Shown: positions 34,258-44,414, counted from the stretch's first letter. The stretch: 64,000 bases of DNA from an uncultured Hyphomicrobiales bacterium (GCA_903930435.1 CAIYYN010000029.1:178311-242310), one strand, 5' to 3'. Program-made: numbers and translations. Notes: a model not told the origin generated them from the letters alone.

Positions 34258-36848
34258 AAACCACTTGCCCCTATTGCGGCACGGGTTGCGGGGTTCTGGC
34301 GACCAATACCGCCGACGGTGTCGAGATTGCAGCTGATCCCGACCACCCCGCGAACTTCGGGCGATTGTGCTCCAAGGGCGCAGCGCTTGGCGAGACGCTG
34401 GGTGCGGAGACACGGTTGCTTTATCCCGCGATCAACGGAAGCCGGGTTGAGTGGCCGACAGCGATTGAGACCATTGCCACAAAAATTGCCGAGACCATTG
34501 CGACCCATGGCCCCGACAGCTTCGCTTTCTATCTTTCGGGCCAACTCCTGACCGAGGACTATTACGTCGCCAACAAGCTGGCCAAAGGCTTTATTGGCAC
34601 AGCCAACGTCGATACCAACTCACGCCTCTGCATGGCATCGACCGTTGCCGGGCATCGCCGCGCCTTTGGCACCGATACGGTCCCGGCATCCTACGAGGAT
34701 ATCGAGGAAGCCGACCTTGTTGTCCTGACGGGGTCCAATCTCGCCTGGTGCCATCCTGTGCTGTTCCAGCGGCTGCGCGCGGCTCGGGAGCGGCGTGGCA
34801 CCAAGGTGGTGGTCATCGATCCCCGCCGTACCGATACCTGCGATATCACCGATTTGCATCTGGCGCTGAAGCCGGGAACCGATGTGGCCCTGTTCAACGG
34901 GCTGTTGTCGTACCTGTCGGATATCGGCGCACTGGATGATGATTTCCTGCGGGATCACGTCTCTGGCTCGGTCGATCAAAGCCTGGCAATCGACGATGTC
35001 GCCGCAATCTGCGATCTGGACCTCGACCAGCTCCAGCTGTTTTTCGACCTGTTCGCCGAGACACCGAAAACAGTCACGATCTTTTCGCAAGGGGTGAACC
35101 AGTCCTCTGCCGGGACCGACAAGGTCAATGCGATCCTGAATGTGCATCTGGCAACAGGCCGGATCGGAAAGCCCGGAGCTGCGCCATTTTCGGTGACGGG
35201 GCAACCAAACGCCATGGGTGGCCGCGAAGTCGGCGGTCTCGCCAACACACTCGCAGCACACATGGGCTTTGATGCGGCCTCGGTCGACCGGGTACGCCGC
35301 TTCTGGCAAGCCCCCCGGATGGCAACATCCGAAGGCCTCAAAGCCGTTGATCTCTTCCGTGCCGTCGCCGATGGCAAGATCAAGGTGCTGTGGATCCTCG
35401 GCACGAATCCGGCAGTCAGCCTGCCCGAGGCTGGTCTCGTCCGGCAGGCGCTTGCGAAGTGCCCGACAGTGATCGTGTCCGACTGTGTTGCGACCACAGA
35501 CACCATCGGGTTTGCCGATATCCTATTGCCAGCGCTGCCCTGGAGCGAAAAGGACGGCACAGTCACCAATTCTGACCGAACCATCTCCCGGCAGCGCGCG
35601 TTTCGCCCGGCCATGGGTGAGGCGCGGGCTGACTGGTGGGTAATCGCACAAGTCGCCAGCGCTCTTGGTCATGCGTCTCAATTCGCCTGGTCGAGCGCGG
35701 CGGATATCTTTTTCGAGCATGCCCGGCTATCGGCTTTTGAGAATAACGGCAGCCGCGACCTCGATCTGAGCGGCTTTCTCGGGCTGGACTATGACACGAT
35801 GTCGCCGACCCAATGGGGCAAGCGGCGGTTTTTCGAGGATGGTCGGTTTTTCACGCCCGATGGCCGCGCGCGCATGGTGCCCGTCACCTATCGCCCGCCA
35901 CGCCGTCCGTCGACGCCGATCTTTCCGCTCGTGCTCAATACCGGGCGCTATCGCGACCAGTGGCACACGATGACACGGACGGGACTGTCTCCCCGGTTGT
36001 CAGGCCATCGTCCGGAACCGCTTCTGGAAATTCATCCCCTCGACGCCCGACGCTTCCATCTGACCGATGGCGGTCTGGCCCGGATTGCGAGCAGCGCAGG
36101 ACGGATCACTGCACGTGTGGCGACGACCGATGCGCAGCGGCGCGGCGAAGTCTTCCTGCCGATGCACTGGACCGACGCCTGGTCTGCCGACAGCGTCATA
36201 GGTCGGCTGATACCGGCGGAAATCGACCCGGTTTCCGGCCAACCTGAGTCCAAGCATGTGCCGGTCAGCGTCGAGGCAATCACGCCGATCTGGTCGGGAC
36301 TGCTGATCAGTGAAAAGACGACAGCGATTCCGGACGATCTTGTCTGGTGGACCCGGCGAACGGCAGAAGGTGCCGTCATCACGGAACTCGCGGGGAATGA
36401 GACGCCCGACCGGTTGATTGCCGCACTGGATCAGAATGAAGGCGCCGGGCGCATCGAACTGATCGACCGGGCACGCGGCATCGCCCGCTATGCCTGGATG
36501 GACGGCAAGCGCCTGCGGGCCGTGTTGTTCATCGCGCCTGAGAGGCCACAGCCGGCAACGGACTGGATTGTTGCCCGGCTCAATGGCTCGGCAAGTGATC
36601 CGCTTGATCCGATTACCATTCTGGCCGGGGTCACGCCGGCAGGGACGCGCTCGAAAGGCGCCATCATCTGCGCCTGTCATTCGGTCGGACTGACGACGCT
36701 GACGACCGCCATCGCCACTCACAAACTCACCTCCGTCGACGCCATCGGGCGCGCGCTCAAGGCCGGTACCGGTTGCGGCTCCTGCATCCCTGAACTCAAA
36801 CGCCTGCTAACAGAAAAGGAACCGATCGATGAACTTCAAAGCGTTTAA
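34242..36848 (+). CDS. nasA: Assimilatory nitrate reductase catalytic subunit
   Basis: 868-residue cytoplasmic molybdoenzyme reducing nitrate to nitrite. The N-terminal [4Fe-4S] motif is TCPYCGTGCGV ... GRLCSKG. Molybdopterin domains follow (NSRLCMASTVAGHRRAFG, WILGTNPAVSLPEA, YRDQWHTMTRTG). A C-terminal BFD-like [2Fe-2S] domain (ICACHSVGLTT ... GTGCGSCIPEL) is typical of assimilatory enzymes. The GTG at 34242 is chosen because GGGAGA precedes it at good spacing and the family start MADPVKTTCPYCG follows; the frame is open to 34200. Overlaps nirD by 16 bp and narK by 20 bp. Called NasC in Paracoccus. Confidence 0.94.
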   Translation: MADPVKTTCPYCGTGCGVLATNTADGVEIAADPDHPANFGRLCSKGAALGETLGAETRLLYPAINGSRVEWPTAIETIATKIAETIATHGPDSFAFYLSGQLLTEDYYVANKLAKGFIGTANVDTNSRLCMASTVAGHRRAFGTDTVPASYEDIEEADLVVLTGSNLAWCHPVLFQRLRAARERRGTKVVVIDPRRTDTCDITDLHLALKPGTDVALFNGLLSYLSDIGALDDDFLRDHVSGSVDQSLAIDDVAAICDLDLDQLQLFFDLFAETPKTVTIFSQGVNQSSAGTDKVNAILNVHLATGRIGKPGAAPFSVTGQPNAMGGREVGGLANTLAAHMGFDAASVDRVRRFWQAPRMATSEGLKAVDLFRAVADGKIKVLWILGTNPAVSLPEAGLVRQALAKCPTVIVSDCVATTDTIGFADILLPALPWSEKDGTVTNSDRTISRQRAFRPAMGEARADWWVIAQVASALGHASQFAWSSAADIFFEHARLSAFENNGSRDLDLSGFLGLDYDTMSPTQWGKRRFFEDGRFFTPDGRARMVPVTYRPPRRPSTPIFPLVLNTGRYRDQWHTMTRTGLSPRLSGHRPEPLLEIHPLDARRFHLTDGGLARIASSAGRITARVATTDAQRRGEVFLPMHWTDAWSADSVIGRLIPAEIDPVSGQPESKHVPVSVEAITPIWSGLLISEKTTAIPDDLVWWTRRTAEGAVITELAGNETPDRLIAALDQNEGAGRIELIDRARGIARYAWMDGKRLRAVLFIAPERPQPATDWIVARLNGSASDPLDPITILAGVTPAGTRSKGAIICACHSVGLTTLTTAIATHKLTSVDAIGRALKAGTGCGSCIPELKRLLTEKEPIDELQSV

Positions 36849-38103
36849 ACAAGCCGGGCACTGGCCGACGCTGCTGGCCTCGTTCCTCTATTTCGACTTC
36901 AGCTTCATGACCTGGGTGACGCTTGGCCCGCTCGTGGTCTACATCGCGGCGGAACTGCATATCCCGGTGGCCGAAAAATTCACGCTTGTCGCCATTCCGG
37001 TCCTGGCGGGTGCCATCCTGCGCGTGCCCATGGGCATTTTCTGTGACCAGTTCGGGGCGAAAATCACAGGGTCCATCGCCCAGTTGATCGTCATCGCCGG
37101 GATTGCCTACACGTGGTCATTCGGTCTGCACTCCAGCCTCGAAGTGAAGCTCCTCGGTATCATCCTCGGTCTGGCGGGCGCATCCTTTGCCGTTGCCCTG
37201 CCGCAGGCCGGTCGCTGGTATCCTCCGGAGTATCAGGGGGTGGTGATGGGCATCGCAGGGGCTGGAAACGTCGGAACCGTGCTCGACGCGCTGTTCATCC
37301 CGTCGATTGCTGAACATTTCGGTTGGCAAAACGCCATCGGCACCTTGCTTATTCCGCTCATTCCGACCTTCCTGTTTTACGTCGTGTTCTCGAAGGAAGC
37401 GCCAAATTCGCGCAATCCGGTCTCGCTGACCCGCTACAAGGCCATCTTCTCGGACCCGGACAGTTGGTGGTTCATGTTCTTCTACTCCCTCACCTTCGGC
37501 GGATTTGTCGGTTTGGCCAACTCGCTGCCGCTCTATTTCACGATCCAGTATCATGTCTCGGGCGTCACAGCCGGTCTCATGAGTGCGGTTGTCGTGACCT
37601 GTGGATCGGTGTTCCGACCCATCGGCGGCATGGTCGCTGACCGGATTGGCGGTATCCGGACGCTGTCGATTCTCTTCGCAATCGTCTCGATCACCTATGT
37701 CGCGGCATCGTTCATGCCGGGCGGCCCGGCACCGACGACGGTTGGTGCTGACAAGGTTGCGGGCTGGGGAATCACGGAATTGCCGGGCATTGCCTGGGGA
37801 TCGGTGTTGCTGTTCTCGACCGGCGTACTCTGCCTTGGCATGGGCAATGGCGCGGTGTTCCAGCTTCTTCCGCAGCGTTTCCGCAAGGAAATCGGCACGA
37901 TGACCGGATTGGTCGGTTGCTTCGGCGGCATCGGCGGCTTCTTCCTTGCCATGGCTCTGGGAACCTCGAAGAGCGTCACGGGCGATTTCATGACGGCCTT
38001 CCTGTTCTTTGCGCTTCTGGTCGCGCTCGGCCTGTGGGCTGTCACCGGCGTCAAGAAGCGCTGGCGGACGACGTGGGGTGCTGTCTCGGGAGCGCGCATC
38101 TGA
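36829..38103 (+). CDS. narK: Nitrate/nitrite MFS transporter (NarK/NasA type)
   Basis: 424-residue membrane protein of the nitrate-nitrite porter family. FSFMTWVTLGPLVVYIA, the nitrate signature region GIAGAGNVGTVLDALFIPSIAEHFGW and GMGNGAVFQLLPQRF are recognisable, with about 12 membrane segments. It would import nitrate for the reductases it follows. The ATG at 36829 lies within the end of nasA (20-bp overlap). Confidence 0.93.
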   Translation: MNFKAFKQAGHWPTLLASFLYFDFSFMTWVTLGPLVVYIAAELHIPVAEKFTLVAIPVLAGAILRVPMGIFCDQFGAKITGSIAQLIVIAGIAYTWSFGLHSSLEVKLLGIILGLAGASFAVALPQAGRWYPPEYQGVVMGIAGAGNVGTVLDALFIPSIAEHFGWQNAIGTLLIPLIPTFLFYVVFSKEAPNSRNPVSLTRYKAIFSDPDSWWFMFFYSLTFGGFVGLANSLPLYFTIQYHVSGVTAGLMSAVVVTCGSVFRPIGGMVADRIGGIRTLSILFAIVSITYVAASFMPGGPAPTTVGADKVAGWGITELPGIAWGSVLLFSTGVLCLGMGNGAVFQLLPQRFRKEIGTMTGLVGCFGGIGGFFLAMALGTSKSVTGDFMTAFLFFALLVALGLWAVTGVKKRWRTTWGAVSGARI

Positions 38104-38104
38104 G

Positions 38105-39832
38105 ATGAACCGGGGCGGCTCGCTGGAAGTTTCGGTCGGGATCGCATCGGAAACCGGGCGGCGGCGGCAAAATGAGGATTTTGCTGCCGCTCGCACGACC
38201 CCATCACCGCATGGCTGCGTCATTGCCCTTGCGGACGGCATGGGCGGCACAAAGGGCGGTCGCGTTGCTGCAGAACTCGCCGTCCGCAGTTTTGTGACGG
38301 ATTTCTACGCCACGCCGCCGACCCTCGGTGTTCTGAGGGCTGCCAACAGGGTGATGGAAGCGGCCAATACCTGGATTCATGCGCAAGGTCGGGTTGATCC
38401 GGCCCTCGATGGCATGGGGACGACTTTTACGGGGTTGGTCCTGCGTGGTCGCTCGGCCCACATCGTGCATGTCGGCGATAGTCGCGCCTGGCGGTTTCGC
38501 GATGGCGTGCTGACGCAATTGACCGACGACCACACCATGCGTCAGCCCGGTCTCGAACACGCCTTGCTCAGGGCCATCGGCCTGGAAGCAACGCTGAGGC
38601 TGGATTATCGACGCGAGCCGGTTGAACGCCATGACCGCTTTCTGCTGACCAGTGACGGCGTGCATGGAAGCTTGTCCGTGAAGGCATTGCAGGCCCTGCT
38701 CGGCAATCCTGTCTCCGCTGAAGCATCGGCCCGGGCCATCGTCGATGAGGCGCTCGCGCGCGGCAGCTCCGATAACGTCACGGCGGTCGTAGTCGATGTC
38801 GTCGCCCTGCCCGCCCCGGACCGAGACAGTCTCGTAAGTCTGCTCGCGGACTTGCCCATCAAATCCATCCCGAAGCCAGGCCAGACCCTCGATGGCTTCG
38901 TGATTGGCGACGTGATCTCCAGCGGACGTTACAGCCGACTGCTCCGCGCCAAGGATAGTTTGGACGGGACAGAGGTGGTGCTGAAGTTCCCGAGGCCGCA
39001 ACTGGCCAGCGACCACGTCTTCCGCGCCGCCTTTGTCCGCGAAGCCTGGATTGCCGCTGAGGTCAGCTCTCCGCATATTGGTCGCGTCATCACGCCGGCA
39101 CTGGGCCGACAGTCGCAACTCTACAGCGTGCTCGTGTTCCACGCCGGGGAGACCCTTGAAACCCGCCTGTCAAAACGCGGCCCGCTGAGCCTGAGCGAGG
39201 TACTGCGGATCATGTCGCCCCTTCTGAAGGCGGTTGCTGCCTTGCATCGCCAGGGTATCATCCACCGGGATATCAAGCCCGAGAACATCATGCTTGATCC
39301 CGTCACCTTGATCGATCTCGGTGTCGCGCTGGTCAAAGGCCAGGACGACGACCTCGGCGACGAGCGTCCGGGTACGCCATCCTATCTGGCACCAGAATTG
39401 TTCGGGTCGGCAAGGGCTGACGAAGCCACCGACATTTTTGCGATCGGTGTGACGCTTTATCGCGTGCTCACCGGTCATTACCCCTATGGCGAAATCGAAC
39501 CATTCTCGCGACACGACTTTCGCAATGCAACGCCGCTTTCCGTCTATCGGCAAGACCTGCCAGACTGGATCGGAGTGGTTATTCAGAAGGCAATCGCAAT
39601 CCGGCCTCAGGATCGGTATCATGATGTCATCGAGCTGATGTTCGCGATTGAAAATGGACCGACAACACGGTTTCCCCCGGTCGGGCGTCGTTTGCCGCTG
39701 ATCGAGCGCAATCCCGTTCGCTTCTGGCAGTGCGTGTCATTGGTGTTGCTGCTACTCCTCGGCATGTTCAGCCTCGGCACTGGAACACATGGCCCGCTAG
39801 ACGGACACCCCTCAACGACCCGTTTGCCTTGA
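38105..39832 (+). CDS. PP2C phosphatase-Ser/Thr kinase fusion with C-terminal membrane anchor
   Basis: 575-residue two-enzyme protein. Residues about 1-240 are a PP2C phosphatase (ALADGMGGTKGGRVAAELAV, LDGMGTTFTGLVL, VHVGDSRAWRF, TSDGVHG, SSDNVTAVVVD). Residues about 265-530 are a Hanks-type kinase with VVLKFPRP, IIHRDIKPENIMLD, TLIDLGVALV (DLG in place of DFG) and GTPSYLAPELF. One membrane segment lies at the C-terminus (FWQCVSLVLLLLLGMFSLG). The ATG at 38105 is 1 bp after the narK stop. The same fusion follows nitrate transport genes in other proteobacteria, as I recall, but its targets are unknown. Confidence 0.9.
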   Translation: MNRGGSLEVSVGIASETGRRRQNEDFAAARTTPSPHGCVIALADGMGGTKGGRVAAELAVRSFVTDFYATPPTLGVLRAANRVMEAANTWIHAQGRVDPALDGMGTTFTGLVLRGRSAHIVHVGDSRAWRFRDGVLTQLTDDHTMRQPGLEHALLRAIGLEATLRLDYRREPVERHDRFLLTSDGVHGSLSVKALQALLGNPVSAEASARAIVDEALARGSSDNVTAVVVDVVALPAPDRDSLVSLLADLPIKSIPKPGQTLDGFVIGDVISSGRYSRLLRAKDSLDGTEVVLKFPRPQLASDHVFRAAFVREAWIAAEVSSPHIGRVITPALGRQSQLYSVLVFHAGETLETRLSKRGPLSLSEVLRIMSPLLKAVAALHRQGIIHRDIKPENIMLDPVTLIDLGVALVKGQDDDLGDERPGTPSYLAPELFGSARADEATDIFAIGVTLYRVLTGHYPYGEIEPFSRHDFRNATPLSVYRQDLPDWIGVVIQKAIAIRPQDRYHDVIELMFAIENGPTTRFPPVGRRLPLIERNPVRFWQCVSLVLLLLLGMFSLGTGTHGPLDGHPSTTRLP

Positions 39833-39947
39833 CAGATCAAAGGGCCGGAGCACGTTAGCCCCGCTAGCGTTGCGACCAAGCTTGTTCTAACATCACGCTA
39901 GGATCGTCTGCCAAGAACCGGTCACACAAAATCTGCGGAGGACATCG

Positions 39948-41231
39948 ATGGTCAGCTGGTTCACGGAACTCACGCAAACCGAGAAGCGCACGTTCTGGGC
40001 TTGTTTCAGTGGCTGGGGCCTCGATGCCATGGACACCCAGATGTATGCGCTGACAATCCCGACGCTCATCGCGCTCTGGCATATGAGTACCGGTGAAGCG
40101 GGCATTCTGGGGACTGCCGTGCTGATTATGGCAGCGCTTGGCGGCTGGATCGCCGGTCTTCTCTCGGACCGCTACGGTCGTGTCCGCATCCTTCAGATCA
40201 CGATCATCTGGTTCTCCGCGTTCACCTTTTTGTCCGGACTGACAAATTCCTTTGGCGAACTGCTGGTGACGCGGAGCTTGCAGGGCCTAGGGTTCGGTGG
40301 CGAATGGGCGGTTGGTGCTGTCCTGATCAGCGAGACGATCAATGCGCGGGTGCGCGGTCGCGTCGTGGGGGCAATCCAGGCGGGTTGGGCCATCGGTTAC
40401 GGGATTGCAGTGCTACTGTCGACGCTCCTCTTCATGTATCTGCCGAAGGAATACGCGTGGCGTGTGTTTTTCTGTCTCGGGATCATTCCGGCGCTGCTGG
40501 TGATCTGGATTCGCCGCAATATCGAGGATGCGCCAATCTATGCCGACGCCAGCCGCAGGAGCACTGACAAGGCAACGCTCTGGGAGGTCTTTGCTCCGGC
40601 TCATATTGCCACGACCCTGAAGGCGACGCTGCTGACCTTCGGGATCTATGGCGGCAACTACGTCATGATTACCTGGTTGCCATCCTACCTGAAGCTGACG
40701 TTGAATCTGTCGGTTGGCAATATTGGCGGCTATCTCTTCATCAATATCCTCGGCTCCTTCACCGGGGCCTTTCTGAACGGCTGGATGTCGGACGCATTTG
40801 GACGGCGCAAGACCTTCATCATCATTGCCTGTTGTCAGGTGATCGCTGTCGGCGTCTACACGTTGGCGTCGATCAATCTGACCGCGACTCTATTCCTCGG
40901 TTTCGTGCTTGGGACGCTGCAATCCGGCACGGCAGCAGGCACTGGCGCTTATCTGGCCGAACTGTTTCCGACCCATATTCGCGGGACGGCTCAGGGCTTT
41001 GCCGGAAATGCCGGTCGGGCGATCGGAGCGATCATGCCGACCTTCGTGGGACTTCTTGCGCCGAACCTGACGCTGGGCGTGGCCATGGGGCTTTGTGCCT
41101 GCACGGCGAACGCAATCGTCGTCGTAGCGGCGCTCATCCTCCCGGAAACGCGCGGTCGGGATCTGTCGAATGTGTCTGATCAGGGGTCAGCCGACGGTTC
41201 CTTCCGGCTGACGCGTGAGTCCGCAACATGA
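39948..41231 (+). CDS. MFS transporter, sugar/organic acid type
   Basis: 427-residue 12-segment carrier of the sugar/metabolite:H+ symporter part of the major facilitator superfamily. The signature loops are LSDRYGRVRIL after segment 2, LQGLGFGGEWAVGAVLISE and MSDAFGRRKTFII in the second half. Substrate not predictable; sialic acid and organic acid carriers look similar. A 115-bp gap separates it from the kinase gene, so it may have its own promoter. Its stop overlaps the start of the next gene, a solute-binding protein. Confidence 0.85.
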   Translation: MVSWFTELTQTEKRTFWACFSGWGLDAMDTQMYALTIPTLIALWHMSTGEAGILGTAVLIMAALGGWIAGLLSDRYGRVRILQITIIWFSAFTFLSGLTNSFGELLVTRSLQGLGFGGEWAVGAVLISETINARVRGRVVGAIQAGWAIGYGIAVLLSTLLFMYLPKEYAWRVFFCLGIIPALLVIWIRRNIEDAPIYADASRRSTDKATLWEVFAPAHIATTLKATLLTFGIYGGNYVMITWLPSYLKLTLNLSVGNIGGYLFINILGSFTGAFLNGWMSDAFGRRKTFIIIACCQVIAVGVYTLASINLTATLFLGFVLGTLQSGTAAGTGAYLAELFPTHIRGTAQGFAGNAGRAIGAIMPTFVGLLAPNLTLGVAMGLCACTANAIVVVAALILPETRGRDLSNVSDQGSADGSFRLTRESAT

Positions 41232-42028
41232 CGCTGATCCGTACGCTTTTCCTCGTCATCACGGTCGTTGCGCAGGTTGGAACCGGCCACGCCACACCGT
41301 TGCCCAAGGCGTCGTCCGATATCGTGCACATTCTCGCCCCGACCGGAGAGTTGCGCGCCGCGCTTTATGTCGGCACGCCGACGTCGGTCCTCTCGGAAAC
41401 AGATCGGCGCGGTGTCGGCTATCAACTGGGGCAGGATCTCGCCGAGGCGCTCGGCGTGCCGTTCAAGCCGCTGATCTTTGCCAAGAACACGGATGTTCTG
41501 GCAGCCGTGAAGGAAGGTCGCGCTGACGTCGCTTTCACCAACGCGTCGTCTGAGCGCATGGCCGAGATGGATTTCTCGCAGCCCTATCTCGCCATCGAAT
41601 TGGGCTATCTGGCCAGTCCGAAAACGACCATCTCGTCCATCGCCGATATCGACAAGCCCGGCGTGAAGGTGGCGGTGACGGCCAGGTCATCATCCGACGA
41701 CTATCTGTCGAACCACCTGACCCAGGCATCTGTTGTCCGTGAGCCAAACTTCAAGGATGGCATTCATCAGATGGCCGATGGGGCGGTCGACGTCTATGCG
41801 ACCAACAAGGCATCGCTGTTCGAGATGGCGCGGGAACTTCCCGGTTCCCATGTGCTTGATGGCAATTGGGGGGCAGAGCGACATGGCGTCGCGATCCCGA
41901 AGGGTCGTCAATTGGCGCTGCCCTATCTGAAATCCTTCGTCGCTGCCGAACTGGAGAACGAACGGGTCGCGGAGGCCATCAAGCAGTCGGGATTGCAGGG
42001 GACCATGCCTGTCGGGACCCAGCCCTGA
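41228..42028 (+). CDS. Family 3 solute-binding protein coupled to the MFS gene
   Basis: 266-residue protein with a signal peptide (LIRTLFLVITVVAQVGTGHA) and a family 3 (amino-acid/polar) binding fold: GELRAALYVGTP, GVGYQLGQDLAEALGVPFK, GRADVAFTNASSERMAEMDFSQPYL. It overlaps the MFS gene by 4 bp (ATGA), so translation is coupled. No ABC permease or ATPase lies nearby. It could be an orphan receptor, a periplasmic helper of the MFS carrier or a cyclohexadienyl-dehydratase-like enzyme; none is proven. Confidence 0.78.
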   Translation: MTLIRTLFLVITVVAQVGTGHATPLPKASSDIVHILAPTGELRAALYVGTPTSVLSETDRRGVGYQLGQDLAEALGVPFKPLIFAKNTDVLAAVKEGRADVAFTNASSERMAEMDFSQPYLAIELGYLASPKTTISSIADIDKPGVKVAVTARSSSDDYLSNHLTQASVVREPNFKDGIHQMADGAVDVYATNKASLFEMARELPGSHVLDGNWGAERHGVAIPKGRQLALPYLKSFVAAELENERVAEAIKQSGLQGTMPVGTQP

Positions 42029-42739
42029 AATTGGCCGCGAATTGCAGGCCTTGATGCCAGCCTTGCCAACCGTGGATCGGTGCCGCAGCGCGTCAAACGA
42101 TGCGTGTTCTGCGTCGCCCATCTGACACTTGCCGTGCGAAGGGCAGTCAATACCGGCTCTGAGGGCGCTCAATAAATTGGACCCAATGGTTCCGGGCCCC
42201 GGCCATGCTCAGCCGAACGCATGCTGTCTCGATCAATTCGCGAGAGCTTTTTGACAGTCAATTCCATGACGGAATTGGGAAGCAGAAGCAGGGACTGTTT
42301 CGATCTCACATTTTACGCGGTCTGACAAACTCGAAACCTCGGAGACCGCTTCCTGGTAGGGCTTCATACAACTGCAACAAAAGTCGTCATAATACGTATC
42401 GCGCTGCACAATTTTTGTGATGTAACTCAGAAGATGTGTGGATCAATGAATTCGGGGAGAGATGAGCGTTTTGCAAAGCCACGACGGCTGAGGAAAACGA
42501 CGTAGTCTTTAATGATGTATTTGGTCCGGAATTTCGATCGGCGTTGTTCGATGGTCGGTTGCCTAGGCATAAGAAATTCGAATATGTGGTTGGGATTTAC
42601 TCACAATTACATCCGTTGTGGCGACTAGCCATTCAAGTTGACTGTATTGCACTCAATGGTGCCATTCAGAAGCTTGTCACATTATCTGAGCTGCTCAAAG
42701 CAGGGTAATGCGTTGTAAGCAAACCCAAAGGGGGTCTCC
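42029..42739. other. Long non-coding gap before pit
   Basis: A 711-bp stretch with lower GC than its surroundings and no supported gene. Short open frames exist (for example 42205-42420) but lack ribosome sites and recognisable sequence. It should contain the pit promoter; a TTGACT at 42638-42643 is a weak -35 candidate. I looked for PhoB boxes and found only poor matches. No RNA gene was recognised. Confidence 0.4.
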
Positions 42740-44371
42740 GTGTCCGATATGTCAATTGATACAGCGTTTGCTCCGGTCGCGCGACCAAAGCTGGACCAGG
42801 GTATGAACTTTGGCACAGTCATGCTGTTTTTAGGCATCCTGACAGCCGGTGTTCTCTATGTCGCTTACGCGCTCTATGTCGACATCACCGAGACAGGCGC
42901 AGGCCCAACTACCTATTTGCCCTACGTGCTGCTCGGCGTGGCGCTGGTGATTGCCCTCGGGTTCGAATTTGTGAACGGCTTCCATGATACGGCGAATGCG
43001 GTGGCCACGGTCATTTACACGCATTCGCTGCCGGCAAATGTTGCAGTGGTCTGGTCCGGCTTCTTCAACTTTCTCGGCGTCGCCACGTCCACAGGTGCCG
43101 TTGCGTTTGGCATCGTGTCGCTGCTGCCAGTGGAACTGATCCTGCAGGTCGGCTCAGACGCGGGCTTTGCGATGGTGTTCGCACTCCTGATCGCCGCGAT
43201 CCTCTGGAACCTCGGCACCTGGTGGCTTGGTCTGCCGGCTTCCTCGTCGCATACGATGATCGGCTCGATCATCGGCGTTGGTGTCGCCAATGCGCTCAAC
43301 CATGGTCGTGACGGCACGTCGGGCGTTGATTGGGGTCAAGCCTACAACATTGGTATGGCCCTGCTCTTCTCGCCTATCTTTGGCTTTTTCCTTGCCGCCA
43401 TCCTGTTCTGGGTTCTGCAGATCGTTGTGACCGCCTTCGTGAAGAACAGCTCGCTGTTTTCGGAGCCGAAGGTGGGTCAAAACCCGCCATGGTGGATCCG
43501 CGGCATCCTGATCCTGACCTGCACGGGCGTCAGCTTCTTCCACGGTTCAAACGATGGTCAGAAGGGCATGGGCCTCATCATGCTCATCCTCATCGGCACC
43601 GTTCCGACCACCTACGCCCTGAACCGTGCGATGCCTGAGAACCAGGTGTCTGCCTATGTGCAAAATTCGGCTGACACAGTCGCTGCCGTGACGCCCTTCA
43701 TAAAGGACGCGGCACCGGCTGACGGCAAGGCGCTGCGTCAGGTCATGACCGATTTTGTCCGCACGAAGAAGGTTGAAACGAATACCATCGGTGCATTTGC
43801 TGCTCTGGTGGGCGATATCTCCAAGCAGGTCGGCCAGTACGGCACGCTGGCGAAGGTTCCTTCCGCTACGGTGCAGAACGTGCGTAACGACATGTACCTG
43901 GCTTCCGAATCCGCCAAGTACCTGTTGAAGGGTAATCCGGCTGGTCTCGACGATGCCGCCAAGGCCAAGGTGGGTTCGCTCCAGAAGTCGTTTGATGCAT
44001 CGACGAAGTTCATTCCATTCTGGGTGAAGCTCGCCGTCGCCATTGCCCTCGGCCTCGGCACGATGGTTGGCTGGAAGCGCATCGTGATCACCGTTGGCGA
44101 GAAGATCGGCAAGACGCATCTGACCTACGCTCAGGGCGCTTCTGCTGAGATCGTCGCCATGGCCTGCATCGGCGCAGCCGACAATCTGGGTCTGCCAGTG
44201 TCGACAACGCACGTTCTGTCGTCGGGCATCGCCGGCACAATGTTCGCGAACAAGTCGGGCCTGCAGTTCTCGACCATCCGCAACATTGCACTTGGTTGGG
44301 TCTTGACCTTGCCGGTGGCGATGATCCTCTCCGGCCTGTTGTTCGTGATGTTCTCCTACCTCTTCCATTGA
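42740..44371 (+). CDS. pit: Low-affinity inorganic phosphate transporter, PiT family
   Basis: 543-residue membrane protein of the PiT family. The two inverted signatures are present: GFEFVNGFHDTANAVATVIYT near residue 75 and GAADNLGLPVSTTHVLSSGIAG near the C-terminus, plus GLPASSSHTMIGSIIG. Between the halves lies a hydrophilic segment of about 130 residues (roughly 300-435), as in long bacterial Pit proteins. It imports phosphate with protons or cations. The start is a GTG at 42740 behind AAAGGGGG. A terminator follows at 44415. No phoU-like partner gene is adjacent. Confidence 0.93.
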   Translation: MSDMSIDTAFAPVARPKLDQGMNFGTVMLFLGILTAGVLYVAYALYVDITETGAGPTTYLPYVLLGVALVIALGFEFVNGFHDTANAVATVIYTHSLPANVAVVWSGFFNFLGVATSTGAVAFGIVSLLPVELILQVGSDAGFAMVFALLIAAILWNLGTWWLGLPASSSHTMIGSIIGVGVANALNHGRDGTSGVDWGQAYNIGMALLFSPIFGFFLAAILFWVLQIVVTAFVKNSSLFSEPKVGQNPPWWIRGILILTCTGVSFFHGSNDGQKGMGLIMLILIGTVPTTYALNRAMPENQVSAYVQNSADTVAAVTPFIKDAAPADGKALRQVMTDFVRTKKVETNTIGAFAALVGDISKQVGQYGTLAKVPSATVQNVRNDMYLASESAKYLLKGNPAGLDDAAKAKVGSLQKSFDASTKFIPFWVKLAVAIALGLGTMVGWKRIVITVGEKIGKTHLTYAQGASAEIVAMACIGAADNLGLPVSTTHVLSSGIAGTMFANKSGLQFSTIRNIALGWVLTLPVAMILSGLLFVMFSYLFH

Positions 44372-44414
44372 GACGGAGACAACTCGACAGCGAAAGACAT
44401 GATCAAGTCTAGTT

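Noticed and set aside
42205..42420. 71-codon open frame in the gap before pit
   Set aside because: No ribosome site, low-complexity basic composition and no neighbour coupling.
42662..42692. Possible PhoB box (TTGTCAC...) before pit
   Set aside because: Only one half-site resembles CTGTCAT and the second repeat at 11-bp spacing is missing.
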